Source: SZUA-100 sp965248135 (GTDB taxonomy: Bacteria > Pseudomonadota > Alphaproteobacteria > Rhizobiales > Rhizobiaceae). From it: a stretch of 64,000 bases of DNA. The stretch is taken from NCBI GenBank assembly GCA_965248135.1, contig CBDFIN010000012.1, forward strand, positions 1,798,001 through 1,862,000, in the 5' to 3' direction. Of the stretch, positions 1-9,083 are shown in pieces. Every line of letters begins with the position of its first letter. Positions within the stretch are counted from its first letter, which is position 1. The translations under genes were made by a program, and so were the position numbers. Under the pieces are notes generated by a model. The model ran no database searches. It saw nothing but the letters and a program-made list of their open reading frames with translations, and was not told where the DNA came from.

Positions 1-383
1 GTGGTAGCCGCATTAGCCGAATATTCCTCCGCCAGTTCCGGCCGGGTCGACAGATCGTCATTTATCTGGCACAGGCTGTTATAAATCGAGCGACTGCGGG
101 TATAGTCGATGGTTGAAGTGTTGAGACCAGGATCAAGCGTATCCGATGGTCCGTGCAAATCACTGGCGAACTTCAGCTTGCCACCCTTTTTAGGGGTCGC
201 GGCATTGGCCTGCTCGGCCGATGTTACAATTGATCCGGCCGCCGCTATAGTGGCGCCAGAAGCAACAAGCCAGCCCATAACCTCACGCCGGGTGGCGCCA
301 CGGTTTAGACCTGCTTTGACGGTTTCACGATCCGTCACCGACAGGCTGTCGATGGTCGGCAGAGTTTCATTGGGTTTTTTCAC
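1..383 (-). CDS. ABC transporter substrate-binding protein, peptide/nickel type (N-terminal part)
   Basis: Only the first 127 codons lie in the window; the gene runs off the left edge. I chose the GTG at 383-381 because a strong GGGAGGA ribosome site lies 7 bases upstream and the frame is open to the edge. The N-terminus has a charged leader, then a twin-arginine-like stretch (RGATRREVMGW), a hydrophobic segment and an alanine-rich cleavage site near ANA. The mature start (KKGGKLKFA, then DTLDPG) is typical of family 5 extracellular solute-binding proteins for peptides, opines or nickel. It would bind a substrate in the periplasm for an ABC importer whose permease genes should follow outside the window. 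It is divergent from the LysR gene at 486, a common regulator/target layout. The substrate cannot be told from this fragment. Confidence 0.85.
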   Translation of the reverse strand, partial: MKKPNETLPTIDSLSVTDRETVKAGLNRGATRREVMGWLVASGATIAAAGSIVTSAEQANAATPKKGGKLKFASDLHGPSDTLDPGLNTSTIDYTRSRSIYNSLCQINDDLSTRPELAEEYSANAAT

Positions 384-485
384 GTTGGTTTCCTCCCTGA
401 TAATTGAGCTCTATGCGAGTTTCGCGTTGTTGCACAAAAATTGGAACCGTAATAATATTCATACCAGATATAATTTGAGGTTATA

Positions 486-1427
486 ATGCTTCGACGCCAA
501 CTCCCATCAGCAAACGCCCTGTTCACTTTCGAACTGGTTGCACGGCATGGCAGCTTCTCGAGCGCTGCTCGCGAACTGAATGTCACCCAGCCGGCAGTAA
601 GCCGTGCAATCAATGGTTTGGAGAGCCATTTGGGCTATGCTCTGTTTAAACGCCACGGCCGGTGGATCAATCTGACACCCGATGGCGACAAGCTTTACCG
701 CGCCACATCGACAGCGTTTGACACCATTACCGACACTTTGCGTGAGATCGAACAATCTCAGCAGGGCGGCGAGATAGTGTCCATTTTAATGTCGGCGACG
801 GCGATCAACTATTGGATTATTCCCCGCATGCCCGAGTTCAAGGCGAAGTTTCCCGAGGTCAGTATGAATTTTCGATTGTATGCACGGGAACGTGAGGACC
901 GGCTGCACGATGCCGATTTGAGCATACGGCTTTCCAATCCGCAGGATGCCGACGTGCACCGCTGGCCGTTTTCCGATGAAAAAATCATTGCGCTTTGTGC
1001 ACCCGACTATCTTGCCCGCCACGGCTCGTTCGACCAACCAAAACCGGGACTGCCCCACACGCTGATAGAGATGATCGATCAGCGCTATACGATGGACGAG
1101 TTTTTTCGCGCAACCGGGCTGCAAACGCCACAAAACCCTTCTTTTTTAAAGTTTTCGGATTATTCCAGCATCATCCAGGCGGCCATTCAGGGCCAGGGCA
1201 TCGCGCTTGCCTGGGTGTCGGAAACCTCCCGGCAAATTATTGAGGGAAATCTCGTTCCGGCATGCACCCAGGTGGTCAAAACCGGACGCCGATATCATAT
1301 TCTGGCATCCAGTCTAACGCCGATGCGCCCGGTGGTGGAAGACATTCGTGACTGGCTGATAAACGAAATGCGCAATGATCAAAAGAAGCTGGCATCGGTC
1401 TTGAAAGCCAGCTGGGATCTTTATTAA
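486..1427 (+). CDS. LysR-family transcriptional regulator (GcvA-like)
   Basis: A 313-residue protein with the standard LysR plan. The N-terminal winged helix-turn-helix is at about residues 5-65 (ARHGSFSSAARELNVTQPAV), followed by a periplasmic-binding-protein-like effector domain from about residue 90. The start LRRQLPSANALFTFE and the wording of the HTH resemble the GcvA subgroup, which often controls amino-acid or amine metabolism. The 102-base gap to the divergent ABC binding-protein gene is AT-rich and probably holds both promoters, so this gene most likely regulates that transporter and itself (inference from layout). No T-N11-A box was clear enough to annotate. The downstream MBL gene is convergent and ends four bases away. 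Confidence 0.88.
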   Translation: MLRRQLPSANALFTFELVARHGSFSSAARELNVTQPAVSRAINGLESHLGYALFKRHGRWINLTPDGDKLYRATSTAFDTITDTLREIEQSQQGGEIVSILMSATAINYWIIPRMPEFKAKFPEVSMNFRLYAREREDRLHDADLSIRLSNPQDADVHRWPFSDEKIIALCAPDYLARHGSFDQPKPGLPHTLIEMIDQRYTMDEFFRATGLQTPQNPSFLKFSDYSSIIQAAIQGQGIALAWVSETSRQIIEGNLVPACTQVVKTGRRYHILASSLTPMRPVVEDIRDWLINEMRNDQKKLASVLKASWDLY

Positions 1428-1431
1428 CGGT

Positions 1432-2205
1432 TCACAGCTCGATCACATCGCCGGCCGAATATTTGCGGCAGCCAAAAGCGTTGTGAAAGGCCACCAGGGC
1501 GGGAAAATCGACACAGTGCATCGGCAACAGCACCTGCGGGACCTCGGATTTAAAATAGGCAATGGTTTCAGCCACCGGCGGGTTTTCCTCGCTCAATAAA
1601 TGAAATCCACCTATCACCGCGTAGAGCGGCAAGTTGGTCACCTCTTTGGCCTGTTCGCAAATGTTGCATATACCGGCATGTGAACAGCCTGAAACCACCG
1701 CCACACCCTTGTCTGTTTTGAAAGCAAGTGCGGTGTCATCCTCCATCGCATCATCTTCAAAGCAGCCCGGTTCAAAGTCGTTGCGACGCGGAATTTCGCC
1801 CAAAAAGAAGGCGCCTGGAGTAAATTCTATTGCCTGGCGGGCCGAAACAATCTCAAAATCGTCTGTCAGCACCCGGTGGATATCGGCAAAATCCTGCATA
1901 ATTGCCGCATCGCCGGTTTTAAACACAGCATCAAGAATGCGCGGATGCAGCAAGAGTTTCTTTTTATCGCTAAAGCGGTGATGCAAAAGTCCTCTTGTGT
2001 GATCCCGGTGAAAATGGGACAGGGCGATGAAATTAACGCTTTCAAGATTGATGCCTGCAATGCCGGCATTGTGCTGCCAAACATCGGAAAAGCCGGTATC
2101 AAAGAGGATTTGTTGCCCCTCATACTCAATGAAGGCGGAAAACCCCCATTCCGCCAGCCATTGCATGGCGCTGGCCTCGTTCTCACAAAGAAGGGTAATT
2201 TTCAT
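1432..2205 (-). CDS. MBL-fold metallo-hydrolase (COG1237-like)
   Basis: A 257-residue metallo-beta-lactamase-fold protein. The metal motif HFHRDH is near residue 63-68, a later GCSHAGICN segment gives another metal ligand, and GGFHL lies near residue 200. These match the COG1237 group that includes the '7,8-dihydropterin-6-methyl-4-(beta-D-ribofuranosyl)aminobenzene-5-phosphate synthase' relatives. In bacteria outside methanogens the substrate of this group is usually unknown. No signal peptide is seen, so it is probably cytoplasmic. It starts four bases after the GlxA-type regulator gene and is surely in one transcript with it. Context suggests a side role in the amine/betaine island, but I cannot name a reaction. 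Confidence 0.82.
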   Translation of the reverse strand: MKITLLCENEASAMQWLAEWGFSAFIEYEGQQILFDTGFSDVWQHNAGIAGINLESVNFIALSHFHRDHTRGLLHHRFSDKKKLLLHPRILDAVFKTGDAAIMQDFADIHRVLTDDFEIVSARQAIEFTPGAFFLGEIPRRNDFEPGCFEDDAMEDDTALAFKTDKGVAVVSGCSHAGICNICEQAKEVTNLPLYAVIGGFHLLSEENPPVAETIAYFKSEVPQVLLPMHCVDFPALVAFHNAFGCRKYSAGDVIEL

Positions 2206-2209
2206 GGTC

Positions 2210-3292
2210 TTATTCCAGCCTATTGCGCCCCGACATCTGTTGTCCTTGTTGCTTTTGATATTGCCGCTTCGGCATCAAGGCGACAGGAAGTTGTATTGGA
2301 GGGGATGTTTCGCCGGTAGCCCGGTCTTTTGAGGGTGTCACGCCATAGAGATTTTTATAACATCGGGAAAAATGTGCTTGCGAGGAAAAGCCGGTGGCAA
2401 GCGATATCTGGTGCAGTGACAGATCGCTGTGTAACACCAGATTACGCGCCTTCTGCAGCCTGATATCGAGATAGTAGCGATGCAGCGTCCTGGCGCGATA
2501 TTTGGCAAACAACCTCTCCAACTGCCGTATGGAAAGATCGACAGCCCGGGCAATTTCATCCACCGGTACAGGGTTTTCGATCCTTGACATCATCAGTTCG
2601 ATTGCTTTTGCAAGCTTGGGTGAGCGCCTGCGTGCCAGCTTAAGCTCGACCGTTCGCTGATATTCTCCCGGGCTGCGCTGATGGGCATGGATAAACTGCT
2701 CGGCAATAGCCGAAGCCAGGTACTCATCATGGGCCAAAGCGATCCAGTTGAGCATCATATCGAGCGAGGCTGTGCCGCCAGCGGCGGTGATGCGATTTCT
2801 GTCAATTTCGAAAATGCCACCAGTCAGCATGGCATCAGGATGGTTCTCGCGAAAGCTCTCATCATTTTCCCAGTGGATGGTGCAGCGATAGCCATCGAGC
2901 AGACCGGCATTAGCCAGCACTTCCGAGCCGGTGCTGATGGCACCCATGATACAGCCCCGGCTTGCCAGTCTTCTGACCCAGCCAAGCAGTTTTTTTGATT
3001 TTGTGTCGGCCGGTCGTGATATGCCAGCACAGATGATGACAAGGTCAAAATCGGTCGGCGCATCAAAAACGGCGCAGTGCGGCGTAATTTCTATGCCGAT
3101 GCTGGCGCGCACCGGATTGCCATCGAGGGAAAGAATGGTCCAGTCATAGAGCTTGCGTCCGGCCAGTCGATTGGCAGCGCGCAAGGGCTCGACTGCTGCA
3201 CTAAATCCCAACATGGCGAAGTCCGGCAGAATGAATATGCCGACTTTTTTGGGCGACCTGATATCGTTTGGTTGATGTATCTGATTCAGCAT
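2210..3292 (-). CDS. GlxA/GbdR-type AraC-family regulator with DJ-1/PfpI-like domain
   Basis: A 360-residue two-domain regulator. Residues about 15-190 form a class I glutamine-amidotransferase-like (DJ-1/PfpI) sensor domain (VGIFILPDFAMLGFSAAVEP, later AGGTASLDMML). Residues about 225-330 form an AraC double helix-turn-helix (IRQLERLF and SLHQISLATGFSSQAHFSRC). The layout and sequence are those of GlxA family members such as GbdR, the glycine-betaine/dimethylglycine regulator of Pseudomonas. It is divergent from the dimethylglycine-dehydrogenase-like gene at 3457, so control of the flavoprotein-mttB operon in response to a methylated glycine is a reasonable inference. Its own transcript continues into the MBL-fold gene. 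Confidence 0.88.
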   Translation of the reverse strand: MLNQIHQPNDIRSPKKVGIFILPDFAMLGFSAAVEPLRAANRLAGRKLYDWTILSLDGNPVRASIGIEITPHCAVFDAPTDFDLVIICAGISRPADTKSKKLLGWVRRLASRGCIMGAISTGSEVLANAGLLDGYRCTIHWENDESFRENHPDAMLTGGIFEIDRNRITAAGGTASLDMMLNWIALAHDEYLASAIAEQFIHAHQRSPGEYQRTVELKLARRRSPKLAKAIELMMSRIENPVPVDEIARAVDLSIRQLERLFAKYRARTLHRYYLDIRLQKARNLVLHSDLSLHQISLATGFSSQAHFSRCYKNLYGVTPSKDRATGETSPPIQLPVALMPKRQYQKQQGQQMSGRNRLE

Positions 3293-3456
3293 GGCCTATT
3301 AGCCTGAATAATCGTGCGTTCGATAGGGTGGCAGGAATTCGAACCGAATAGTTGAAATCAAGCCTCTTTTGGCTGGAACATGAAATCATATGTCGCAAAA
3401 ATGCAAACAAATTCGTTCTCGTCAATTCATCTTGTCGAAAAAATCGGAGGCGTAAA

Positions 3457-5883
3457 ATGAGGTCCAATGCTCGGGTAGTGGTGATTGGTGGCGGGGTTGT
3501 CGGCTGCTCAGTGCTTTATCACCTGGCCAAGCATGGCTGGAAAGATATCGTCCTGCTCGAGCGGGACGAATTGACATCCGGTTCCACCTGGCATGCCGCC
3601 GGTGGCATGCACACCATCAACGGCGACCCCAATGTCGCCAAGCTGCAGCAATATACCATCGATCTTTACCAGGAAATTCAGCAGCTTTCCGGCCAGGATA
3701 CCGGTGTTCACATCACCGGCGGGGTGATGCTGGCGGCGACCACCGCACGGCTCGACTGGCTCAAGGGACTGGTCGCCAAGGGTGCTTATCTTGGCATTGA
3801 GGCGGAAATAATTTCACCTGACGAAGCACAGCTTCACATGCCGCTGCTCGACCCGTCAAAATTTGTCGGCGCCATGAAAACCAGCGTCGACGGCCATCTC
3901 GACCCTTCCGGTGTCACCCATGCCTATGCCAAATCGGCGCGTCAGCTCGGTGCCGAAATCGAGCGCTTTACCAAAGTTGAAGACCTCGTTCAAATGGCTG
4001 ACGGCGGCTGGCGGGTGATCACTAACAAGGGCGAGATTATTGCCGAACATGTGGTCAATGCGGGCGGCTTGTGGGCCCGCGAAGTGGGCCGCATGGCAGG
4101 TCTTGAATTGCCGGTCTTGGCGATGGAGCATATGTATCTGTTAACTGAGGACATGCCCGAGGTTGCCGCGTGGAACGAAAAAACCGGCAAGGAGATTATT
4201 CACGTGGTGGATTTTGATGGCGAACTTTATCTTCGCCAGGAACGCGGCGGCATGTTGATGGGCACCTATGAAAAAGCCTGCAAGCCCTGGTCGCCCAAAC
4301 ATACCCCGTGGGACTTTGGCCATGAATTGCTCGAAGCTGATCTCGACCGTATAGCGCCATCGCTGGAGGTTGGTTTCGAGCACTTCCCGGCGTTCAAGAA
4401 TGCCGGCATCAAGCAGATCATCAATGGCCCTTTCACCTTTGCACCCGATGGCAACCCGCTAATCGGCCCGGTCAGGGGCTTGCGCAACTATTGGTGTGCC
4501 TGTGCCGTCATGGCCGGTTTTTCGCAAGGTGGCGGGGTTGGCCTGGCGCTTGCCAACTGGATGATCGAAGGTGACCCCGGCATGGATATCTGGGCCATGG
4601 ATGTCGCCCGTTTTGGTGACTGGGCAACACCCCAATACACTTCCCAAAAGGTCCAGGAAAACTATTCGCGTCGCTTTTCTATCCGTTTTCCGAATGAGGA
4701 ACTGCCGGCGGCAAGGCCGCACAAAACTACACCTGTCTATGACCGGCTAAAGCAAAAAGGCGCGCAGTTTACTGCCGCCTGGGGGCTGGAAACCGCGTTG
4801 TGGTTTGCGCCCGAGGGTGAAAAAGACGAATTCTCCTGGTACCGCTCGACCGATTTTGACCATGTGGGTGATGAAGTAAGAGCCGTACGTGAAAGGGTCG
4901 GGCTTTGCGAAATTTCCGGCTTTGCCAATTATTCCGTGACTGGCGATGGTACAGCAGCCTGGCTTGACAAAATGCTCGCCTGCACCCTGCCAGCAAAAGG
5001 AAGAATGACGCTTGCGCCGATGCTCAAACACGATGGCAGGGTGATTGGTGACTTCACGCTCGCAAACCTTGGCGATGATGGTTATTTCCTAGCCGGTTCC
5101 GGCGTTGCCGAAGACTATCACATGCGCTGGTTCGAACGCCATCTTCCGGCCGATGGGTCGGTCAAAATCACTTGTCATGGAGCGTCCATGACCGGATTAT
5201 CGATCGCCGGGCCAAGGGCGCGCAAAGTGTTGCAGACCGTCTGTGATGATGACGTGACTAATGAAAATTTCTCCTTCATGGCGATCAGCAAAATGAATAT
5301 CGGCATGGCCCCGGCACTGGTTGGCCGGGTCAGCTATACCGGTGATCTCGGTTTTGAAATCTGGTGCAAACCGGAATATCAGGCCTATATTTTTGATCAA
5401 CTGATGGCGGCGGGCAAAGCCCATGGTATAAGGCTGTTTGGCTCACGCGCCCTTAACGCGCTCAGGCTGGAAAAAAACTACGGCAGTTGGGCCCGCGAAT
5501 ACCGGCCAATCTATACGCCCGCCGAATGCGGGCTTGAACAATTTGTCAAGATAGGCAAGAAAGCAGAGTTTATCGGCAAGAAGGCATTGGCGGCGACGCA
5601 GACCAACCAGGCGGAGATGCGTTTGCGCTCCTTTGTGGTCGACGCGGGCAACGCCGATGCTAACGGCGATGAACCGGTTTATTACAACGGTGAGGTCAAG
5701 GGCTGGGTAACCTCCGGCGGCTTTGCCCACGGATCGGGTGTTTCGGTGGCACTGGCCTATGTACCACGCGAGATTTCTGATCAATCCGGCAGCTGGGAGA
5801 TCGAGATTATCGGTGAGCGGTGCAAGGCGACATTGCAAATTGCACCGTTGTTTGATCCCCATGGCGCCCGAATGAGAAGCTAA
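3457..5883 (+). CDS. FAD-dependent oxidoreductase fused to GcvT domain (dimethylglycine/sarcosine dehydrogenase-like)
   Basis: An 808-residue flavoprotein. I placed the start at 3457 rather than the in-frame codon at 3352, because a GGAGG site lies 7 bases before this ATG and the Rossmann motif (VVVIGGGVVGCS) then begins at about residue 7, as is usual. Residues about 5-380 are a DAO-type FAD domain, including the SGSTWHAAG region of this family, where a His carries covalent FAD in DMGDH. Residues about 430-800 match the aminomethyltransferase (GcvT) fold that binds tetrahydrofolate. Such proteins oxidatively demethylate dimethylglycine or sarcosine and pass the one-carbon unit to THF. It is followed 14 bases later by an MttB-family methyltransferase, which supports a role in methylamine or betaine breakdown. 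The exact substrate is not determined. Confidence 0.88.
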   Translation: MRSNARVVVIGGGVVGCSVLYHLAKHGWKDIVLLERDELTSGSTWHAAGGMHTINGDPNVAKLQQYTIDLYQEIQQLSGQDTGVHITGGVMLAATTARLDWLKGLVAKGAYLGIEAEIISPDEAQLHMPLLDPSKFVGAMKTSVDGHLDPSGVTHAYAKSARQLGAEIERFTKVEDLVQMADGGWRVITNKGEIIAEHVVNAGGLWAREVGRMAGLELPVLAMEHMYLLTEDMPEVAAWNEKTGKEIIHVVDFDGELYLRQERGGMLMGTYEKACKPWSPKHTPWDFGHELLEADLDRIAPSLEVGFEHFPAFKNAGIKQIINGPFTFAPDGNPLIGPVRGLRNYWCACAVMAGFSQGGGVGLALANWMIEGDPGMDIWAMDVARFGDWATPQYTSQKVQENYSRRFSIRFPNEELPAARPHKTTPVYDRLKQKGAQFTAAWGLETALWFAPEGEKDEFSWYRSTDFDHVGDEVRAVRERVGLCEISGFANYSVTGDGTAAWLDKMLACTLPAKGRMTLAPMLKHDGRVIGDFTLANLGDDGYFLAGSGVAEDYHMRWFERHLPADGSVKITCHGASMTGLSIAGPRARKVLQTVCDDDVTNENFSFMAISKMNIGMAPALVGRVSYTGDLGFEIWCKPEYQAYIFDQLMAAGKAHGIRLFGSRALNALRLEKNYGSWAREYRPIYTPAECGLEQFVKIGKKAEFIGKKALAATQTNQAEMRLRSFVVDAGNADANGDEPVYYNGEVKGWVTSGGFAHGSGVSVALAYVPREISDQSGSWEIEIIGERCKATLQIAPLFDPHGARMRS

Positions 5884-5897
5884 AGAGAGGTTAGTAA

Positions 5898-7460
5898 ATG
5901 ACTGGCAGAACAACCGGGGCAAGAAGAAGAAGGCGTCGGCGCAATGCTGCTGAAAACGGGGCTGGGCGGAATCCGATAATCGAGCAGAAGCCCTGGAAGC
6001 AGCCGCTATTGACCTTTCCGCCGCTCGAATTGTTGAATTCAGAACAGATCGAAACCATTCATCATGCATCGCTCGATATTTTAAAAAATATCGGCATGGA
6101 ATTTATGTCGGCGGAAGCCCGCACCATGGTAAAAAAGGCCGGGGCAAATGTGGATGAAGAAACCCACATGGTTCGATTTGACCCTGAAATGGTCGAGGAA
6201 ACCATCAAAACGGTGCCTTCCCGTTTCCGTCTGCACGCCAGAAACCCGCAAAAACACCTTGAAATCGGCGGCAATTACATCACCAATGGCTGTGTTTCCA
6301 GTCCGCCTAATGTTTCCGATATGGACAGGGGAAGACGGCCGGGCACGGTCGAGGACTACCAAAACCTTTTGCGGCTTGCGCAATATTTTAATATCATCCA
6401 CATGATCGGCGGCTATCCGGTAGAGCCGCTCGACCGCCCGGTTGCCACCAGACACCTGCACAATACCCGCGACATGCTGACCCTGACCGACAAGGCGATT
6501 TCCGGCTACTGCATTTGGGGTCACAAGGTTTCAGACGCTATCGAACTGGTGCGCATTGGCCGCGGCATTAGTGATGAACAACTGGAACGCGAACCCTCTA
6601 TTTTCACGGTCATCAATACCAATTCGCCGCTTAAATTCGATGGCGCCATGCTTGAGGGCCTGATCGAAATGTCGAGCCGAAACCAGGTGGTCTGTCTCAC
6701 CCCGTTTACGCTCGCCGGTGCCATGGCGCCGATTACTTTGGCCGGTGCGCTGGCCCAGCAAAACGCCGAAGCACTGGCCGGCCTGGTAATGACCCAGCTC
6801 GCCCGGCCTGGTGCGCCCTTTGTTTATGGCGGCTTTACCTCCAATGTCGACATGAAATCGGGTGCCCCCGCCTTTGGCACACCGGAATACATGAAAGCCG
6901 CTGTCATTGGCGGCCAGCTTGCCCGCCGCTATAACGTGCCCTATCGCACTTCCGGCGTGAATGCGGCCAATATGGTCGATGCCCAGGCCGGTTATGAATC
7001 GGTATTTTCGCTCTGGGCCACCACCATGGGTGGCGGCAATATCATCAAACATGCCGCCGGCTGGATGGAGGGCGGTCTTGTCGCCTCGTTTGAAAAGCTG
7101 ATTATTGATGTGGATCTTTTGCAAATGGTGGCGGAGTTTTGTGAGCCGGTGGTGGTGGATGACGCCTCACTCGGGCTCGATTCAATCGTTGAGGCCGGCG
7201 TCGGCGGCCATTTCTTTGGCACTGCCCATACAAGGGAAAGATATGCCACCGCCTTTTATGCGCCGCTGATTTCTGACTGGCGCAATTTTGAAAACTGGCA
7301 GGAGGCCGGCTCGCCCCAAAGCTGGCAAAAGGCCAACCTGTTATGGAAACAGGCGCTAAAAGATTATGAAGAACCGCCAATTGATGTAGCCATTGTCGAA
7401 GAGATGGACGCGTTCATCGACAAGCGGGTCGAGGAAGGTGGCATCGGCGGGGATTTTTAA
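5898..7460 (+). CDS. Trimethylamine methyltransferase (MttB) family protein, non-pyrrolysine type
   Basis: A 520-residue member of the MttB superfamily, with RBS GAGAGG before the ATG. The N-terminus is very arginine-rich (GARRRRRRR, residues 7-15), followed by the MttB TIM-barrel region (LNSEQIETIHHASLDILKNI; later AGAMAPITLAGALAQQNAEA and GGGNIIKHAAGWMEGG). The reading frame has no internal TAG, so it lacks the pyrrolysine of true trimethylamine methyltransferases. Non-Pyl relatives are known to demethylate quaternary amines such as glycine betaine or proline betaine onto a corrinoid protein. No corrinoid protein gene is adjacent here. It is co-transcribed with the DMGDH-like gene, and a 30-base palindrome begins 11 bases after its stop. 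Confidence 0.88.
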   Translation: MTGRTTGARRRRRRRNAAENGAGRNPIIEQKPWKQPLLTFPPLELLNSEQIETIHHASLDILKNIGMEFMSAEARTMVKKAGANVDEETHMVRFDPEMVEETIKTVPSRFRLHARNPQKHLEIGGNYITNGCVSSPPNVSDMDRGRRPGTVEDYQNLLRLAQYFNIIHMIGGYPVEPLDRPVATRHLHNTRDMLTLTDKAISGYCIWGHKVSDAIELVRIGRGISDEQLEREPSIFTVINTNSPLKFDGAMLEGLIEMSSRNQVVCLTPFTLAGAMAPITLAGALAQQNAEALAGLVMTQLARPGAPFVYGGFTSNVDMKSGAPAFGTPEYMKAAVIGGQLARRYNVPYRTSGVNAANMVDAQAGYESVFSLWATTMGGGNIIKHAAGWMEGGLVASFEKLIIDVDLLQMVAEFCEPVVVDDASLGLDSIVEAGVGGHFFGTAHTRERYATAFYAPLISDWRNFENWQEAGSPQSWQKANLLWKQALKDYEEPPIDVAIVEEMDAFIDKRVEEGGIGGDF

Positions 7461-7470
7461 ACCTCATACA

Positions 7471-7500
7471 TAGCATGATTACTTTAAAGTGATCATGCTA
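7471..7500. repeat. Dispersed palindrome, isolated copy; possible terminator of the mttB-like operon
   Basis: A 30-base near-perfect palindrome with arms TAGCATGATTACTTT and AAAGTGATCATGCTA (one T:G mismatch, a wobble in the plus-strand RNA). It begins 11 bases after the MttB-like stop codon. The same palindrome heads the two longer repeats at 39257 and 40002, so it is the core of a dispersed element rather than a gene-specific terminator, although it could form a hairpin in the transcript. Confidence 0.75.
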
Positions 7501-7634
7501 TAATAGTGCCGGGGAGACCGCCTCAACTCCGATCTATCTCGCCAATCGAGAAACAGAATTGACTCAATATGTGCGCAGATTGCTCTAGCCCTGCAAAATA
7601 TCTGAGTTCATGACAATGCTCCCGTGGCCAAAGG

Positions 7635-7946
7635 TTAGAGTGCCCTGGCAACACCCCAGGAATTCCACCCGACAACGCGCCAGGTTCCTGGCAGATACAT
7701 CTGTTCAAGCCAGTCAATCTCAAATCCCGTATTTTCAATTTCGTCGGGCAGGTCTCGGTCCAACCCCAAAATGGTATCAACATTTGACTGATCATAAAAC
7801 GGCAGATTCAAACCCCCGCCAGCTCCGATCTCCAGGACGCGCCCCTGAGCAAGCGGCACGACCTTTTCGCGTTGTTTTTGAATTGGCTTGGCAGCACAGC
7901 TCTTTTTGATTGCCCACGGCAAAATATATTTATTGTAGAGCGACAT
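7635..7946 (-). pseudogene. Class I SAM-dependent methyltransferase with internal deletion
   Basis: A 103-codon frame. Its first ~62 residues match the start of a class I methyltransferase family (MSLYNKYILPW, PIQKQREKVVPLAQGRVLEI, GGGLNLPFYD). From about residue 63 it jumps straight to what looks like the C-terminus of the same family (DLPDEIENTGFEIDWLEQMY, then LPGTWRVVGWNSWGVARA). The intact family is about 200 residues, so roughly 100 residues from the middle of the SAM-binding fold are missing, in frame. The call rests on my memory of the family pattern. It is almost surely non-functional. It stands alone in a low-density region between the mttB-like gene and the lyase-like gene. Confidence 0.7.
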
Positions 7947-8324
7947 TGGGCGGCACCAATTTGAACAATCCGGTGTAGTGTATCATAACGTCAGCCCAGG
8001 ATAAGCGTAACCTGTCATATTGTTAGCTTTCGAATTGGAAAAACTGAATCATTAACAACTCATTTCGTCATTCGAGTGCTCGTCACAGGAATCCATTCCT
8101 CAAAACTTGCCCAAAACCACAAAAATAAAGACTGTTAGATTGTGGAGAGGCATGGATCCGGCAACAAGCGCAGGCGTGAGGAAAAAAAAGATAATTCATT
8201 TGAAGCCTTATCCCGAATTCGCGTTAATAAACCTGTAGTGCTATCTATGTGCCACGAGAACATCGAAATTTGCGGCATTGGCAATGTTGTGAGATGTGTT
8301 GGACCTGTGATTAAAGATGGGTAG
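7947..8324. other. Intergenic region, no convincing gene
   Basis: I see no recognisable gene here. A 60-codon plus-strand frame (8142-8324) ends in TAG directly before the lyase ATG and in the same frame, but its sequence is not protein-like and no ribosome site precedes it. The region probably holds the promoter of the lyase-like gene and the decayed upstream part of the methyltransferase remnant. Confidence 0.5.
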
Positions 8325-9083
8325 ATGAGAATAGCTGTCACAATGGCACTTGCCATCCAGGCGGGCATAGCTTTGGCTGAAAGCGATGTTTCGCCGATTT
8401 TGGATAGAGGCAAATTCGGCCCGTTCGTTCGCTCGCTAAACGTCAAATCTTACGGCTACAGGCTTGTCGCTGACCCGACCAGAAACGCACCAGCCAAATT
8501 GGTTGAGCGGTTTGAAGTCCGTTCGGGCGATTGTCACTTCAACGGCGGTTGGAGTGATTGTCAACGAAACCGCGAGCGTTCGGAATTATCGCAAAAAGGC
8601 GCCAGAAGTCCGCCTGGTACCTCTGCATGGTATGGCTGGTCATTTTACCTTCCCAACGATTGGCCGAATGTGGACCCAACCAAGACGGTGATCGGACAGT
8701 TTCATCAGCATCGAGCCCATCCGATCTGGATGTTCCTCAACCAAAATGGCGGTTTGGTTCTGGATGACCAATCAAGCGGAAGATCCAGCCGTACCATCCC
8801 ACTGATAGATGCGGCGGACTTTTCCGGAAGATGGCATCGCATAGAGGTTAATGCCAAATGGGAAAAGGACGACACGGGATTTTTGAAAATATGGGTGAAC
8901 GGCGATTTGAAATTTGAACATAAAGGCCGGACAATGACTGCCGACACCGTCTATTTTCGTTTTGGCATCTACAGAAGTTTTATCTCCCGCTACAGGGCCA
9001 AGAGCGGACAGGACGAGGTGCCAACGCAGATCGCGCTGTTCGCCAACGTTCGAAAATCTTCCACCCGCGAGGGTCTGGAATAA
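8325..9083 (+). CDS. Secreted polysaccharide-lyase-like protein (heparin-lyase I-like jelly roll)
   Basis: A 252-residue protein with a signal peptide (about residues 1-18, cleavage near ALA-ES). The mature part has the pattern of the polysaccharide lyase domain found in PL20/heparin-lyase-I-like proteins: a basic strand ERFEVRSGDC, NRERSELSQ near residue 85, WYGWSFYLPNDWP near residue 103, IGQFHQHR near 125, and WHRIEVNAKW near 170. This beta-jelly-roll family cleaves uronic-acid polysaccharides by beta-elimination. The protein is probably periplasmic or secreted. No other carbohydrate genes are nearby, so its substrate is unknown. It stands alone with a weak ribosome site, and the upstream region is not informative. 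Confidence 0.72.
   Translation: MRIAVTMALAIQAGIALAESDVSPILDRGKFGPFVRSLNVKSYGYRLVADPTRNAPAKLVERFEVRSGDCHFNGGWSDCQRNRERSELSQKGARSPPGTSAWYGWSFYLPNDWPNVDPTKTVIGQFHQHRAHPIWMFLNQNGGLVLDDQSSGRSSRTIPLIDAADFSGRWHRIEVNAKWEKDDTGFLKIWVNGDLKFEHKGRTMTADTVYFRFGIYRSFISRYRAKSGQDEVPTQIALFANVRKSSTREGLE

Noticed and set aside
5898..7460. Pyrrolysine-type trimethylamine methyltransferase
   Set aside because: There is no in-frame TAG in the 520-codon frame, so it is a non-pyrrolysine MttB-family member.
8142..8324. 60-codon frame directly before and in frame with the lyase gene, separated by one TAG
   Set aside because: I considered readthrough, but the lyase has its own ATG and signal peptide and the upstream part is not protein-like.
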